Shown piece after piece: positions 1 through 8,787 of a stretch of DNA of 36,291 nucleotides (positions are counted from its first letter, which is position 1; every line of letters starts with the position of its first letter). The DNA comes from Planctomycetota bacterium. Its GTDB lineage: Bacteria > Planctomycetota > UBA8108 > JACQVS01. The notes beneath the pieces were generated by a model. The model ran no database searches, was not told where the DNA came from, and worked only from the letters and a program-made list of their open reading frames with translations. The translations under genes were made by a program, and so were the position numbers. The stretch lies in the NCBI GenBank assembly GCA_028280485.1, contig JANQLS010000022.1:1-36291 (forward strand), in the 5' to 3' direction.

Positions 1-103
1 GAACTGCGTCGCTCCACTAAAAATAGGCTAAAAGCCTATTTTTGTGATTTGCGTGATCCCACGTAAATATAATTAGTTCCTGTTGAATCACCCGGAACTA
101 ATT
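1..103 (+). repeat. Multi-hairpin intergenic element, copy A (diverged, cut by window start)
   Basis: This is a diverged relative of the 163-bp element seen at 8788 and 10461. It keeps the linker CTCCRCTAA (12-20). Next comes an 11-bp hairpin (19-29 with 33-43), then a 9-bp hairpin (47-55 with 60-68) whose loop is ATCC. It ends in a stem of AATTAGTTCC (71-80) with GGAACTAATT (94-103). Stem sequences differ almost completely from copies B-D but still pair, and the ATCC loop and terminal arm are kept. The 5' part lies outside the window. It reads in the same sense as the dockerin-protein gene starting at 280. Confidence 0.65.
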
Positions 104-279
104 GCTTCAATAAATCAATCAGGATCCTTCTAAGTTGCTTTATTTATGCGGCTTATGTGAATTCTCCTTTTTCTTTGCAGGTCCCTCCCAGAAATTGCGC
201 TGTCTTAGATGACGGCAATGACTAGTTCCTCCTGAACACTTTTAAAAATGTTCGACGGATCCCAATCGGAGACCTAAAA

Positions 280-3200
280 ATGAGAATCACTCACCCTCAA
301 CATTTCTTCTCAAATGCTCTTCAAGCATTGAGTTTTACTTTTGCCATCAGCTTGTTTCCAAGTCTGATTTCTTTTTCATTATTGCGGGCTCAAGCAGACC
401 CAGTACTTCAAGAATCAGGTAGCCAATTAGGTTTTGAACATGAATTTCAATCTCGGTTGTCTGAGTTTTCAGGCTCAGACCTTGAATCCAGAGTGATTGA
501 TAATTGGAATGACCTGGGACGCGAAAATAAATTGAGATTGATCTTTGATATCGACAATTGGCAAGCCAATTTAGAAGCGAGAAGAATCGACCTCTATTTT
601 GAAGAAGCTCGAGGTGATTCTTGTCACGTCGATCGACTTTCTGATCTAGATACCGTTCTTGGTGATTCACCTGATCTTATATCTGATGAGCTGGATGCAC
701 TTATTAGAGGATTTAACAGCCTTGCGAGTCATCCTGGATCAAATCTTCACGGAATCGTCGACAGTTGGATCAGCAATGATGAGATTATCGATTTTTCATT
801 TGGGGACCTACTCAACAATACAACCATTGATGATGGTCGTAAGGTCAGGGCCAGTACGGTAAATGTATTTCGCTTAGAAATCATCGGATCAATTCAACAT
901 CGAAGAAAGCTTCTGGTTTCACATATCAATGCCATCGATGCGGCACTCCTTTACACTCAAAATGAGATTAGTGATTTTTTTAGAGACTTAAAAGACACTT
1001 TCCAAGATCAGTCGATCTCAACCTTAGATACTAAAATGTCCGAAAATTTCAGAGTCCTTTTTGGTGAAGTTGATTTTTTAGGACAGGAAATTCAAAAGAA
1101 TAGAGATCAAATCATCAGACAGACGAATATTGAGAATGATCGGATTAGAAAAGAAAACAAAAAGGGATCTGGAGGTGATTTAGGCAAGGATTTATTAAAG
1201 ATCGGGCTGAATACTGCAGCGGGAAAGGTACCTGGAGTGGGTGATTATCTTCCTGGAGCCATCGATGCGGCTTATGCTATCGGTGGAGTTTTATCCTACC
1301 GAGATAGAAAACTAATCAGCTCGTTGGATCCTCATTTAGGAAACGGTGGTTTAAATGTTAATTTAAGCACTCTCAAAGATGGCCCTGCTACCACTATCCT
1401 TGGATTGAGAGACGATATCCTCGTTCAGATCGAAGTGAATCGAACTTACCTTCGTGAAATGAGAAATTTTGCCCTTCGATCACCCTCAATCCTGAAAAGT
1501 TGGCAACCCATCGATCCAGAAGATCCAGATAATCCTGATCAGGGCGAAGCACTTGCCAATACTGTGTTGAGAAGTGTTCGTCAAGCCTACTGGTCTCTAT
1601 TTTCATCCTTGTTATTAACATTAGAGATTCCGGATCAAGGTGAAACAATCTCTGATTTTGGCCTTGTCGCTGGAGCGATTGGCCCACAGACGCTCATTTC
1701 TAGAGCGCCGCAATATACAGGCAGTACAGTCAACCTCCAGCCAGTGGGAACTGCTGGTGATGGTCGGCTGATGGTCACAAGAGGGATGAATGGTAAGAAG
1801 TGGTTTCATCGAAATATCTTTTCTGCTCGTCCGTATTTTATTGAGAACTCCTTCTATGGGATTAACGAAGACGGGGATTTGTTGAAGCTTTCCTTTGAAT
1901 TTACTGAAGCTTCTGAATTAAAAGACATTTATCCCATTTGGAATTCGCCCATCAACCTATCAGAAGAAAGTGAAAGTAAGAATCCAAACGGATATGCCTT
2001 TGCTGGTGAAGTTACCGTGATCGACTCGTTGGTTTTTGGAATTGATGCTAGAGGACATCTTCTTCAATTGGATATTCAACAAAGTGAATGGACTGATTTA
2101 TCTGAGGCTCACAATGCGAAGGAGTTTAAGGGGCCCGTCACAGCAGTGAAGGATCCCTCGGAGGGTGGAGATGAGATCACGATCGTAGGGGTTACGACGG
2201 ACGGTAACTTAGGTCAATTCAATACGATGGAAGACGGTTCCTGGAAATGGTTTGATTTATCTCATTTACCAGAAGCGCCATTTCAGGGATTTGAAGGATC
2301 CATCACTGCGGTTCGTCCAAATTGGGAACTTGAATTTTTACGGGTAGTCGATGGTCAAGTTAGAGACATTATTGAGAAAAAGTACCGACTGATTACCATC
2401 ATGGGGCGTTCCAGCGGCGGATCCCTTATCTTGCTCGAATCAAGTGGAGGTCGCGAAAACCCTGATCATTGGAGGTGGAGGCCCTTAGGGGGGACTGACT
2501 TCATGGTCGATGATCCCAATGAGCCCTTCCAAGCTGATTTCGGTTCTCCGGTAAAAGAAGGGGATCAGCAAGTGGGTGAAATTCGGTTCCATGGACTTAT
2601 TACCCAAGCTAATGGAATCAAGTGTATGGGAACCCAGGCCGTGTCGTTTGAGCTGGGTCTTGGTTTGAATAGTATAAAGATCATCAGCCCTCCCCCTCGA
2701 CGTTCCAGAACCTGCCGATATCTTGACCAGCAAAAATTTGGATTAAGGCTTCGCAATGGGCCTTGGTTAGAGGATGTTGGGATCAATAAAGAGTGGCTTA
2801 ATAAGATCGTGAGTTTGCTCTCTCGAGAAGGGCTCTATCGATTGCTGGCGCATGAGGATGGAGATTTCGGTGAAATGCAGCAAGCTTTTGCAAGGGTATA
2901 CGATTCTGAAAGCACTTTACAAGAAATTGAGATCCCAGTTGAGGAACCCCCCGTTAGTCCTAATGAAATATATCGATTTGTCGGGGTTGAAGATCCCGCT
3001 AAATTTAGTGCGATTGGATTCGATTCGGGAGATTGGGATATCTTTGATACTGGATCGAATAGAGCAAAAAAATACGTCCAACATTTCTTACCCAATTCAG
3101 AATATATCTACTTAGTTGGGGATAACCAGTATCTCAGACTTCCCATCAATGAGGGGCGACTTGCGACCAAATCTCTCGACTTGCTTGAAGGAGATTGGAT

Positions 3201-4842
3201 AGAAGGTCAATTTGTCAGAAACTCAGTCTTCGCGAGAAGGCTTTCAGATGTCTTTAATCAAGTTACCTACGAACACGCCAGTTATCCTGAAGTTAAAACC
3301 GATTTTATTCGAGTTTCCAATGTAACACCTGGTGCGCGGGAAGACTGGAGGCAGGTCATCGGTTCACGAATTTATGATCTGGAATTCCTTGGATACTCCG
3401 AGATCGAATTTCGTGGAGGTTGGACCGACGAATTTGTCCGAGTGAGAAATTCAGCTTTGGGCGAAACCTTCAGTTTACATCCAAGGGCATTGACGTCCCA
3501 GCGTCCCGTTCGACTCTTAGTCGATGCTGATAAGGACATTGGCGCCCAGTCTGGAGTGAGATGGGATCAACATTTATCTCGCGAAGAAGGGGGTTGTGGA
3601 GCAAAGGTTTCTTGGCCAGAAGATCCGGATGAGATTGGAAACCATTTAGAATTCAATTATATCAATGTATTCAGTAGGGATACTGGGTCGAAGATCATTG
3701 TACCGGGTGAGACTGTTTGGTTGGAAGTTGGATACAAGCTGTGGTGTGACGAGGAAATTCAGGAAAGAGAAGAGATTCCCCTCGTCTTTGGAATAGAAGA
3801 TACTCCCATACGTTGTAATTGGAGTGGGGCTTGGCGATACCCTCCAAAATATGAAATCGATAACACTCAGGTGGCCTTTGAGGCACCGGCTGTTCCGGGT
3901 ACCTACAATCTCTATGTGACCCACGACGGATCTGCAGGAGGTGCCTGTGAAGATGGATTGAACGCGTACGGTGCATTGGTGCGTGCCGGGAAAGCGACTT
4001 TGGTTGCTACTTTCACTGTTTCGGAAGAGCGGGTTGATCCTTGCATCGTCGATCCTCCTGGGGCAGACAATGATTGTGATCGTGATGGTATTTCCGATAG
4101 TTGTCAAATTGAGTTCGATCGTTCCCTCGACCTCGATGAAGATGGGCAACTTGACGGTTGCGTGCAATCAGGGAGTCACTGGTTGGTGAGACATTCTGAA
4201 GTTTATGGAGCTGATGGGACAAATGAGGTGGAGGGGGGTGAACCTGTTGCCATCGATTTTGATTTCCTTCTCAGAAATCCTCCCACTTGTGAATCTTGCT
4301 TAGTTCAATTTGTCGTAGGCTATGAGAATACTGCTGTCGAATGCGTATTTGATGGAAATACGACAACCACTTTTAAGAGTCATTCTAAAACAGTGATTTT
4401 CGATGCACCGATGGAGCCCGGGGAATACACCGTTTACGTCACCTATGAACTCCAGTTTAATTGTGGAGATGCTAAAAACCTATTTAGCGCTGCTCGAGCG
4501 ACTGGGAATAGAGGTGGGGCCATCGGGACTTTCACCGTTATAGGGGATGCTCCAAGCTTCCGTCGAGGAGATGATGATGGCAATGGAGTATTAGAAATCA
4601 CTGATCCTATCAGTAATGTCACTTTCCAATTCTTGGGAACCTTCACTCCTCCTTGTCTGGATGCCTCTGACTTTGATGACAATGGCAAGATTGAAATCAC
4701 CGATCCCATTGCTAATTTATCTTACCAATTCTTGGGGACGGCCCCTCCTGCTCCTCCCGGAGCGGACACTTGTGGGCAAGATCCAACGCCTGACGAAGTG
4801 GAAGGCGCTGATCTTGGTTGTTTGGTCTACGATCAGTGTTGA
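280..4842 (+). CDS. Large secreted protein with propeller-like region, Ig-like repeats and C-terminal dockerin-like module
   Basis: A 1520-aa exported protein of unknown function. The ATG has a good ribosome site, GGAGA at 268-272, 7 nt upstream. Residues 1-39 look like a signal peptide ending ..RAQA. Residues 40-480 are mostly polar and helical, with a Gly/Ala-rich stretch near 300-345. Residues ~480-700 contain repeats of the type DGxLxxLxx..W.DLS..F.G.vTaV, suggestive of a beta-propeller. Two related Ig-like domains lie at ~1120-1250 and ~1300-1425, each ending APxxPGxYxxYVT. They are separated by a Ca-binding-like DxDxDGxxD stretch. Residues 1427-1520 form the dockerin-like module (two Asp/Asn-Gly loops with IxDPI helices, then a Cys-rich tail). 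It is probably a surface-displayed structural or adhesive protein; no catalytic motif was recognised. Confidence 0.9.
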   Translation: MRITHPQHFFSNALQALSFTFAISLFPSLISFSLLRAQADPVLQESGSQLGFEHEFQSRLSEFSGSDLESRVIDNWNDLGRENKLRLIFDIDNWQANLEARRIDLYFEEARGDSCHVDRLSDLDTVLGDSPDLISDELDALIRGFNSLASHPGSNLHGIVDSWISNDEIIDFSFGDLLNNTTIDDGRKVRASTVNVFRLEIIGSIQHRRKLLVSHINAIDAALLYTQNEISDFFRDLKDTFQDQSISTLDTKMSENFRVLFGEVDFLGQEIQKNRDQIIRQTNIENDRIRKENKKGSGGDLGKDLLKIGLNTAAGKVPGVGDYLPGAIDAAYAIGGVLSYRDRKLISSLDPHLGNGGLNVNLSTLKDGPATTILGLRDDILVQIEVNRTYLREMRNFALRSPSILKSWQPIDPEDPDNPDQGEALANTVLRSVRQAYWSLFSSLLLTLEIPDQGETISDFGLVAGAIGPQTLISRAPQYTGSTVNLQPVGTAGDGRLMVTRGMNGKKWFHRNIFSARPYFIENSFYGINEDGDLLKLSFEFTEASELKDIYPIWNSPINLSEESESKNPNGYAFAGEVTVIDSLVFGIDARGHLLQLDIQQSEWTDLSEAHNAKEFKGPVTAVKDPSEGGDEITIVGVTTDGNLGQFNTMEDGSWKWFDLSHLPEAPFQGFEGSITAVRPNWELEFLRVVDGQVRDIIEKKYRLITIMGRSSGGSLILLESSGGRENPDHWRWRPLGGTDFMVDDPNEPFQADFGSPVKEGDQQVGEIRFHGLITQANGIKCMGTQAVSFELGLGLNSIKIISPPPRRSRTCRYLDQQKFGLRLRNGPWLEDVGINKEWLNKIVSLLSREGLYRLLAHEDGDFGEMQQAFARVYDSESTLQEIEIPVEEPPVSPNEIYRFVGVEDPAKFSAIGFDSGDWDIFDTGSNRAKKYVQHFLPNSEYIYLVGDNQYLRLPINEGRLATKSLDLLEGDWIEGQFVRNSVFARRLSDVFNQVTYEHASYPEVKTDFIRVSNVTPGAREDWRQVIGSRIYDLEFLGYSEIEFRGGWTDEFVRVRNSALGETFSLHPRALTSQRPVRLLVDADKDIGAQSGVRWDQHLSREEGGCGAKVSWPEDPDEIGNHLEFNYINVFSRDTGSKIIVPGETVWLEVGYKLWCDEEIQEREEIPLVFGIEDTPIRCNWSGAWRYPPKYEIDNTQVAFEAPAVPGTYNLYVTHDGSAGGACEDGLNAYGALVRAGKATLVATFTVSEERVDPCIVDPPGADNDCDRDGISDSCQIEFDRSLDLDEDGQLDGCVQSGSHWLVRHSEVYGADGTNEVEGGEPVAIDFDFLLRNPPTCESCLVQFVVGYENTAVECVFDGNTTTTFKSHSKTVIFDAPMEPGEYTVYVTYELQFNCGDAKNLFSAARATGNRGGAIGTFTVIGDAPSFRRGDDDGNGVLEITDPISNVTFQFLGTFTPPCLDASDFDDNGKIEITDPIANLSYQFLGTAPPAPPGADTCGQDPTPDEVEGADLGCLVYDQC

Positions 4843-4891
4843 TTCTTTTAAGAAGCTGATCTGAGACAACTTATATTTTGGCAATTGGAAA

Positions 4892-4927
4892 TGCCCCTGA
4901 AGAGCTTGGCTTTTCAGGGGCATTTTT
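4892..4927 (+). terminator. Intrinsic terminator of the 280-4842 gene
   Basis: A perfect 10-bp stem, TGCCCCTGAA (4892-4901) with TTCAGGGGCA (4913-4922), has an 11-nt loop and is followed by five T. It lies 50 bp after the stop codon. Confidence 0.8.
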
Positions 4928-4928
4928 A

Positions 4929-5215
4929 GTAGTAGGCACAATGTAGTCCGCACGTTCCACGTGCGGTCAAGGTAGTAGGCACACGCTGTGTGCCGTCTGA
5001 AGCGAAGCCATAGTCATAACCCGAATGACATAAAAAAAAGAAAGCGTCTTCCTGATCAAAGCGATCCCTCGTCTAAGCTTCGGGCTTTGAAGTAGTAGGC
5101 TCGCTCCGCGAGTCGTACGAAGCGAAACGGTAATCATGACCCGGATGATATAAAAAAAAGAAGCGATTTTATGACCGTCGTGATCCTTGGCTTAAGCTTC
5201 TGGAAGGATGGGCTG
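4929..5215. repeat. Tandem units of a second intergenic repeat family with variable-stem hairpins
   Basis: Three units begin with GTAGTAGGC (4929, 4972, 5092), each followed by or overlapping a hairpin whose stem differs: CCGCACGT/ACGTGCGG, GGCACAC/GTGTGCC and GGCTCGC/GCGAGTC. Units 2 and 3 continue with CGT(C/A)(T/C)GAAGCGAA, then a near-identical TCATRACCCGRATGAYATA followed by an A-run. They close with a box like GATCCCTCG..TAAGCTTCGGG (5072 onward; degenerate near 5181). The same units recur at 30928-31192. The region 4930-5316 holds no convincing gene. The family could be transcribed hairpins or a small non-autonomous mobile repeat. Confidence 0.7.
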
Positions 5216-5316
5216 GTTTTGCTTTATTAATGAAATTATACTACACAGTCCCTTAGTGAGTGATTTGTACTTACGATCATTCAGCTTTACTAATACTTAA
5301 TCTATTGAGAAACTTC

Positions 5317-5478
5317 ATGCCTACCTTGCGAACATTCTTTGTTCTGATTGTTTTTCTTTCATTTGCAACTCTCGCTTCAGCCATCGAATCCGTTCAATAC
5401 GACCTCGGCCGAAGAATGGTGATCCCAGATTTCTTTAATGGGGCAATCCATTCATCATTCGATCCTACCCTTCTATGA
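5317..5478 (+). CDS. Short ORF: signal peptide plus a 30-residue stub, possibly a truncated secreted-protein gene
   Basis: From the ATG at 5317 the ORF reads a basic start, a strong hydrophobic core (FFVLIVFLSFATLA) and an ASA cleavage site. About 30 residues follow before a TGA. An in-frame start at 5260 would add residues that make a poor signal peptide. No good ribosome-binding site is visible. After the stop, the +2 frame stays open for about 35 codons, which would fit a frameshifted remnant, but I recognise no family. It lies between tandem repeats and the DHFR-like gene. It is either a tiny exported peptide or the broken 5' end of a lost gene. Confidence 0.35.
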   Translation: MPTLRTFFVLIVFLSFATLASAIESVQYDLGRRMVIPDFFNGAIHSSFDPTLL

Positions 5479-5625
5479 CGAGGGTTTGGAAGTACAGTAA
5501 GCCAGAGTTGAAAAACATCACTCAGTGCCCCGCTTACAGGGTCCGATGGAAAAAGATTCAGAATATTAATCATTAAAATACTGAGCGATGAGAAAAAATA
5601 GCACCTAAATTATATCGGAGAGAGC

Positions 5626-6198
5626 ATGCGCGAACTTGTTTATTACATTGCAGTCAGTATGGATGGATTTATTTCAGCCCAAGATGGCGGATTGGATGAC
5701 TTTAATATTGAGGGGGAGCATCTCCAAGAGATCTTCGATGAATTCCCAGAGACTCTCCCCGAGCACCTGAGTGCACTCTTGAAGATTAAAGGAGAGGCAA
5801 AGCACTTTGATACCGTTTTGATGGGGCGATCGACTTATGACGTTGGAAGGAACTTAGGCTTTTTAAATCCTTATCCTCATTTGAAGCAATATCTCTTTTC
5901 AAAGACCGAACCAGAGTCACCTCATCCTGATATTCAATTGGTTTCTGAAAATGCTCTCGAAGTAGTTAAAGAATTGAAGCAAGAAGAGGGCTTGGATATT
6001 TGGCTGTGTGGAGGAGGCCAGTTAGCGTCGGCCTTATTCCCTGAGATTGATAGGCTCATTCTTAAAGTGAACCCCTTTATTCTTGGGGAAGGTCGGCCTC
6101 TATTTACCGGGGGAAGGTTTAAGGCCAATCTTCAACCCGTCTCTCTTCAGACCTATGCGAATGGTTTTCAATTGGCTGAGTATTCATTGGAATCTTAA
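5626..6198 (+). CDS. Dihydrofolate reductase family protein (RibD C-terminal-like reductase)
   Basis: A 190-aa cytoplasmic protein of the DHFR/RibD-C superfamily, in the YyaP/YwjB-type group of probable NADPH-dependent reductases with no assigned substrate. Visible marks are the N-terminal strand MRELVYYIAVSMDGFIS, the VLMGRSTYDVG motif near residues 64-74 and the nucleotide-binding strand IWLCGGGQLASALF at ~125-138. It ends with the typical LGEGRPLF segment near 152-160. Length is normal for the family. A good ribosome site (GGAGAG, 5617-5622) sets the start. It is monocistronic and faces the convergent dockerin gene. It is not a housekeeping folA: the central segment (GLDDFNIEGEHLQEIFDEFPETL) matches the paralogous family. 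Confidence 0.88.
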   Translation: MRELVYYIAVSMDGFISAQDGGLDDFNIEGEHLQEIFDEFPETLPEHLSALLKIKGEAKHFDTVLMGRSTYDVGRNLGFLNPYPHLKQYLFSKTEPESPHPDIQLVSENALEVVKELKQEEGLDIWLCGGGQLASALFPEIDRLILKVNPFILGEGRPLFTGGRFKANLQPVSLQTYANGFQLAEYSLES

Positions 6199-6277
6199 AG
6201 TCTAAAACCATTTTGCTTTTCAATTAAGCTTGTGGAGTTGTCTGTCGGCGCTTTTTGATGAAGGTGGTTTTTGCACT

Positions 6278-6397
6278 TTATGCTTTCGGATCTGCTGCCA
6301 GCTTGCCACTTAGGAAAAGATAGCTTAACAAGGTCCCTGCATCGGCATCATCTTTTCTAAAGAGCAAAGAGGAGGTGATTTCAATGTTGAGCGAAAA
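6278..6397 (-). pseudogene. Decayed dockerin-like tail (remnant)
   Basis: On the minus strand an open segment without a start codon reads ..LNIEITSSLLFRKDDADAG and then LLSYLFLSGK before a stop at 6278. This matches the dockerin-like module of the neighbouring gene, which contains LNITDA, RGDADGSG and YLFLSGK, but the two EF-hand-like halves are fused by an internal loss. It lies ~110 bp downstream of that gene's stop on the same strand, so it may be a decayed partial duplication of its 3' end. The rest of the 6199-6506 gap shows nothing else. Confidence 0.45.
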
Positions 6398-6506
6398 CGA
6401 TAACAATCTTTATTTATAATCCTTCCATTTTTTTGCAATTAAAATTCAGAGACGACTCAGATCAATTAATCGATTCCCTTCTGCCGTACAGACCTTAATT
6501 TATAGG

Positions 6507-8774
6507 CTACGAAATCCCGCAGGGTGGGAAGAAGTCACATGGAAGTTCATCGGGGGTATTATCAGTTCCGCATTCAATGAATGGTTCAGTGGGAGTTTTA
6601 CCACTCAGAAATAGGTAAGTGATAAGTGAAACCACATCCGCAACCTCTAAGAGGCCGTCGTCATTGACGTCAGCACTTTTCTTACAAGGAACACGGTTTT
6701 CTCCAAGAAAAAGAGTATAGAGAATTGCGATGGCATCGGTGATGTTAAGATTGCCACTTCCATCGGCATCCCCTCGCTTGAAGAACGATTCACCTATCAC
6801 GGTGAGCTCCAATGAACTCATTTCAATTGGTGTTTGAGGGTCGCCATCGAAACTCACAACATTTCGGCTCGGTATAACTCCCTCCGCTAGAAGGCCATCT
6901 TTAAAAAAGATTCGAGCAGTGCAATCGGTACAAGTCGGTTCTACGAAAAGATGGGCGATTGTTTGAGGTTCTTCATTTAATTCTATTGGCTTCACTGCGC
7001 CAAAGCTTGAAAAGAGGTTGATAAAGGCACCATTCCCTTGGGGCGATCCTTCAACTTCAATTAGAGGGTCGACAATATTAGAGCATGCAGCACCAGAAAT
7101 GGAGTCTTTTCGTTCCAGTGAAATTATTTTTAAGTTTTCAACTCCGATACTAAAAGAAAGAGCGTGGGGAGACGATTCTACCTTATTGTCCTTAACCGAA
7201 ACTTCAATATTGATAGGTGTTACTCGTCGAGCTTGTAAAGTGTCTAATCCAGGCGCCCGAAGTTGATAAGTGACCTCAGCAAGATCACGAGGGGTAGGAG
7301 GAGGATCGATGCAGAATTCTTCAGGCGAAGCGGGTAGTAGCACTGAAGTTGGTAAGTTGCCATCGCAAAGTGCGTGAAAGAATTTTCCGCCGTCGGCAGC
7401 ATGTACACTTCCATCGCCATCTAAGTCACCGGCTAAAGTACACCACGGAGTTGCCTCCCCGCTGTGGGTATAGTTAAAGAGTAAATCGACATCACTGATA
7501 TCGATGTACCCATCACCATTAAGGTCTCCCAGGATAAATTGGGGAGCAACGTGAGCCGTTGTTATTAACGGTTGGCTACAACCTTTTCCATTTGCGGTAG
7601 CGATAATTGTGTATTCGTGATTCCCTTCTCCGGGGTTCTTATCGACAAATTGAGTGATACTCCCCGGGAAGGGTGAGCCTTCAACTGGAACCCCATCTCG
7701 AAGAACGATGGTGCTTTCATAGTCGATGAGCGTTGTTTTTCTCCAGCTTAGGTGTATCTCGTCAGGGCTAGCAGACCAGGTCAAGTGTTCGGGGCAGAGA
7801 GAGAGGGAACAACTGAGCTCCTCGCAAAGTTGGCCATCAACAACTGTACTAAGTGTGTATTCGAGGGAATCGAGAGATTTTATGTCTGCTAAGGTAATGG
7901 TGCTATCAGAGATCCTTCTTCTATTTTCTAAGAACGGTAAAGTTTGTATTACTTTTCCGTTTCTAAGTAGGGAATATGTACCAAACTTCGCTCTTCCTGG
8001 AAGGTGATAATCAATCAAAACTTGGCCAAACAATTCCCCGCAACCTAATTCACCAATAGGGCAATTAGCCTCCAAAGGGTCCTCTCCCCACAACTGAGCG
8101 TCAATGGAACAGTCCGTACTATCTAACGAGTAATTATGAATTTCGATCGCGAGTACATTCCTACCTTCGACAAGGCTCTCATATGGAATTGGAAAGGTCT
8201 GGGCTGAAAGGGCTTCATGAAGCCCTGAGGCTAAATCATTGTGAGCAAATTCTTGCCCAGGACGACCCATATTCCAACGTAGGACTTCCGCACCATTGAG
8301 ATAAGCAATAAATCCGTCATCCCAGGCGATTCCTAAATAGAGATTTCCAATTTCAGCTTGTGTAACTTTTTCGAGTTGATGGCGAGTGACTTCAAATACT
8401 TTGCGAACATAAAAACTGGCGTACCCTGGCCTGCTTTCGGTCTTGCGCATATCATGGAGTGCTGTGGTGATCATGTTTCGACGTTCAGGATCCTCTTCTC
8501 CATCTTCGTAGCCAATCGGAGCACGCCCTATAGGCCAAGAAGAATGATCAAAATCTCGAGTACGCCAATCTTTAGCTGGGGGACCATCATCGGAAGGGGC
8601 TGTGCTACCCTTAAAGAATCTCCAATCGCTTCCCAGTTCAATGAAGACTTCGCGTGCGAATGTAGGGGAGGAGATTAAAATCGTTAGACTGACGATTTTG
8701 AAAATGAGGGGGAAGTCAAGAGAGGAACGATTTACAGACCCTGGGCGCAATTGGCCTACCCTAACTCGTGCCAT
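6507..8774 (-). CDS. Secreted protein with N-terminal beta-sandwich and two dockerin-like modules
   Basis: A 755-aa exported protein. The signal peptide has a long polar n-region (hydrophobic core ~residues 21-38, ending SPTFA). Residues ~45-230 resemble a galactose-binding/carbohydrate-binding jelly roll (FYVRKVFEV, LYLGIAWDDGFIAYLNGAEVLR, NVLAIEIHNY). Fibronectin-III-like segments follow (~240-410). A first paired EF-hand-like module is at ~411-470 (LGDLNGDGYIDISDVD, GDLDGDGSVHAADGG). A cohesin-like or other beta-sandwich stretch is possible at ~500-650. The terminal module occupies 664-755. The AGGAG site lies directly against the end of repeat element B. It probably binds carbohydrate or matrix at the surface; no catalytic residues were recognised. 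Confidence 0.88.
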   Translation of the reverse strand: MARVRVGQLRPGSVNRSSLDFPLIFKIVSLTILISSPTFAREVFIELGSDWRFFKGSTAPSDDGPPAKDWRTRDFDHSSWPIGRAPIGYEDGEEDPERRNMITTALHDMRKTESRPGYASFYVRKVFEVTRHQLEKVTQAEIGNLYLGIAWDDGFIAYLNGAEVLRWNMGRPGQEFAHNDLASGLHEALSAQTFPIPYESLVEGRNVLAIEIHNYSLDSTDCSIDAQLWGEDPLEANCPIGELGCGELFGQVLIDYHLPGRAKFGTYSLLRNGKVIQTLPFLENRRRISDSTITLADIKSLDSLEYTLSTVVDGQLCEELSCSLSLCPEHLTWSASPDEIHLSWRKTTLIDYESTIVLRDGVPVEGSPFPGSITQFVDKNPGEGNHEYTIIATANGKGCSQPLITTAHVAPQFILGDLNGDGYIDISDVDLLFNYTHSGEATPWCTLAGDLDGDGSVHAADGGKFFHALCDGNLPTSVLLPASPEEFCIDPPPTPRDLAEVTYQLRAPGLDTLQARRVTPINIEVSVKDNKVESSPHALSFSIGVENLKIISLERKDSISGAACSNIVDPLIEVEGSPQGNGAFINLFSSFGAVKPIELNEEPQTIAHLFVEPTCTDCTARIFFKDGLLAEGVIPSRNVVSFDGDPQTPIEMSSLELTVIGESFFKRGDADGSGNLNITDAIAILYTLFLGENRVPCKKSADVNDDGLLEVADVVSLITYLFLSGKTPTEPFIECGTDNTPDELPCDFFPPCGIS

Positions 8775-8787
8775 GGACTCTGCTCCT

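Noticed and set aside
222..272. A second, very degenerate element copy between copy A and the 280 gene (TAGTTCCTCCTGAA, then GTTC and GATCCCAATCGG)
   Set aside because: Only short words match and the hairpins do not form convincingly, so chance similarity or a decayed fragment cannot be told apart.
3646..4167. 173-codon minus-strand ORF inside the 280-4842 gene
   Set aside because: It has no start signal or recognisable domain, and the plus-strand frame clearly encodes signal peptide, Ig-like domains and dockerin module.
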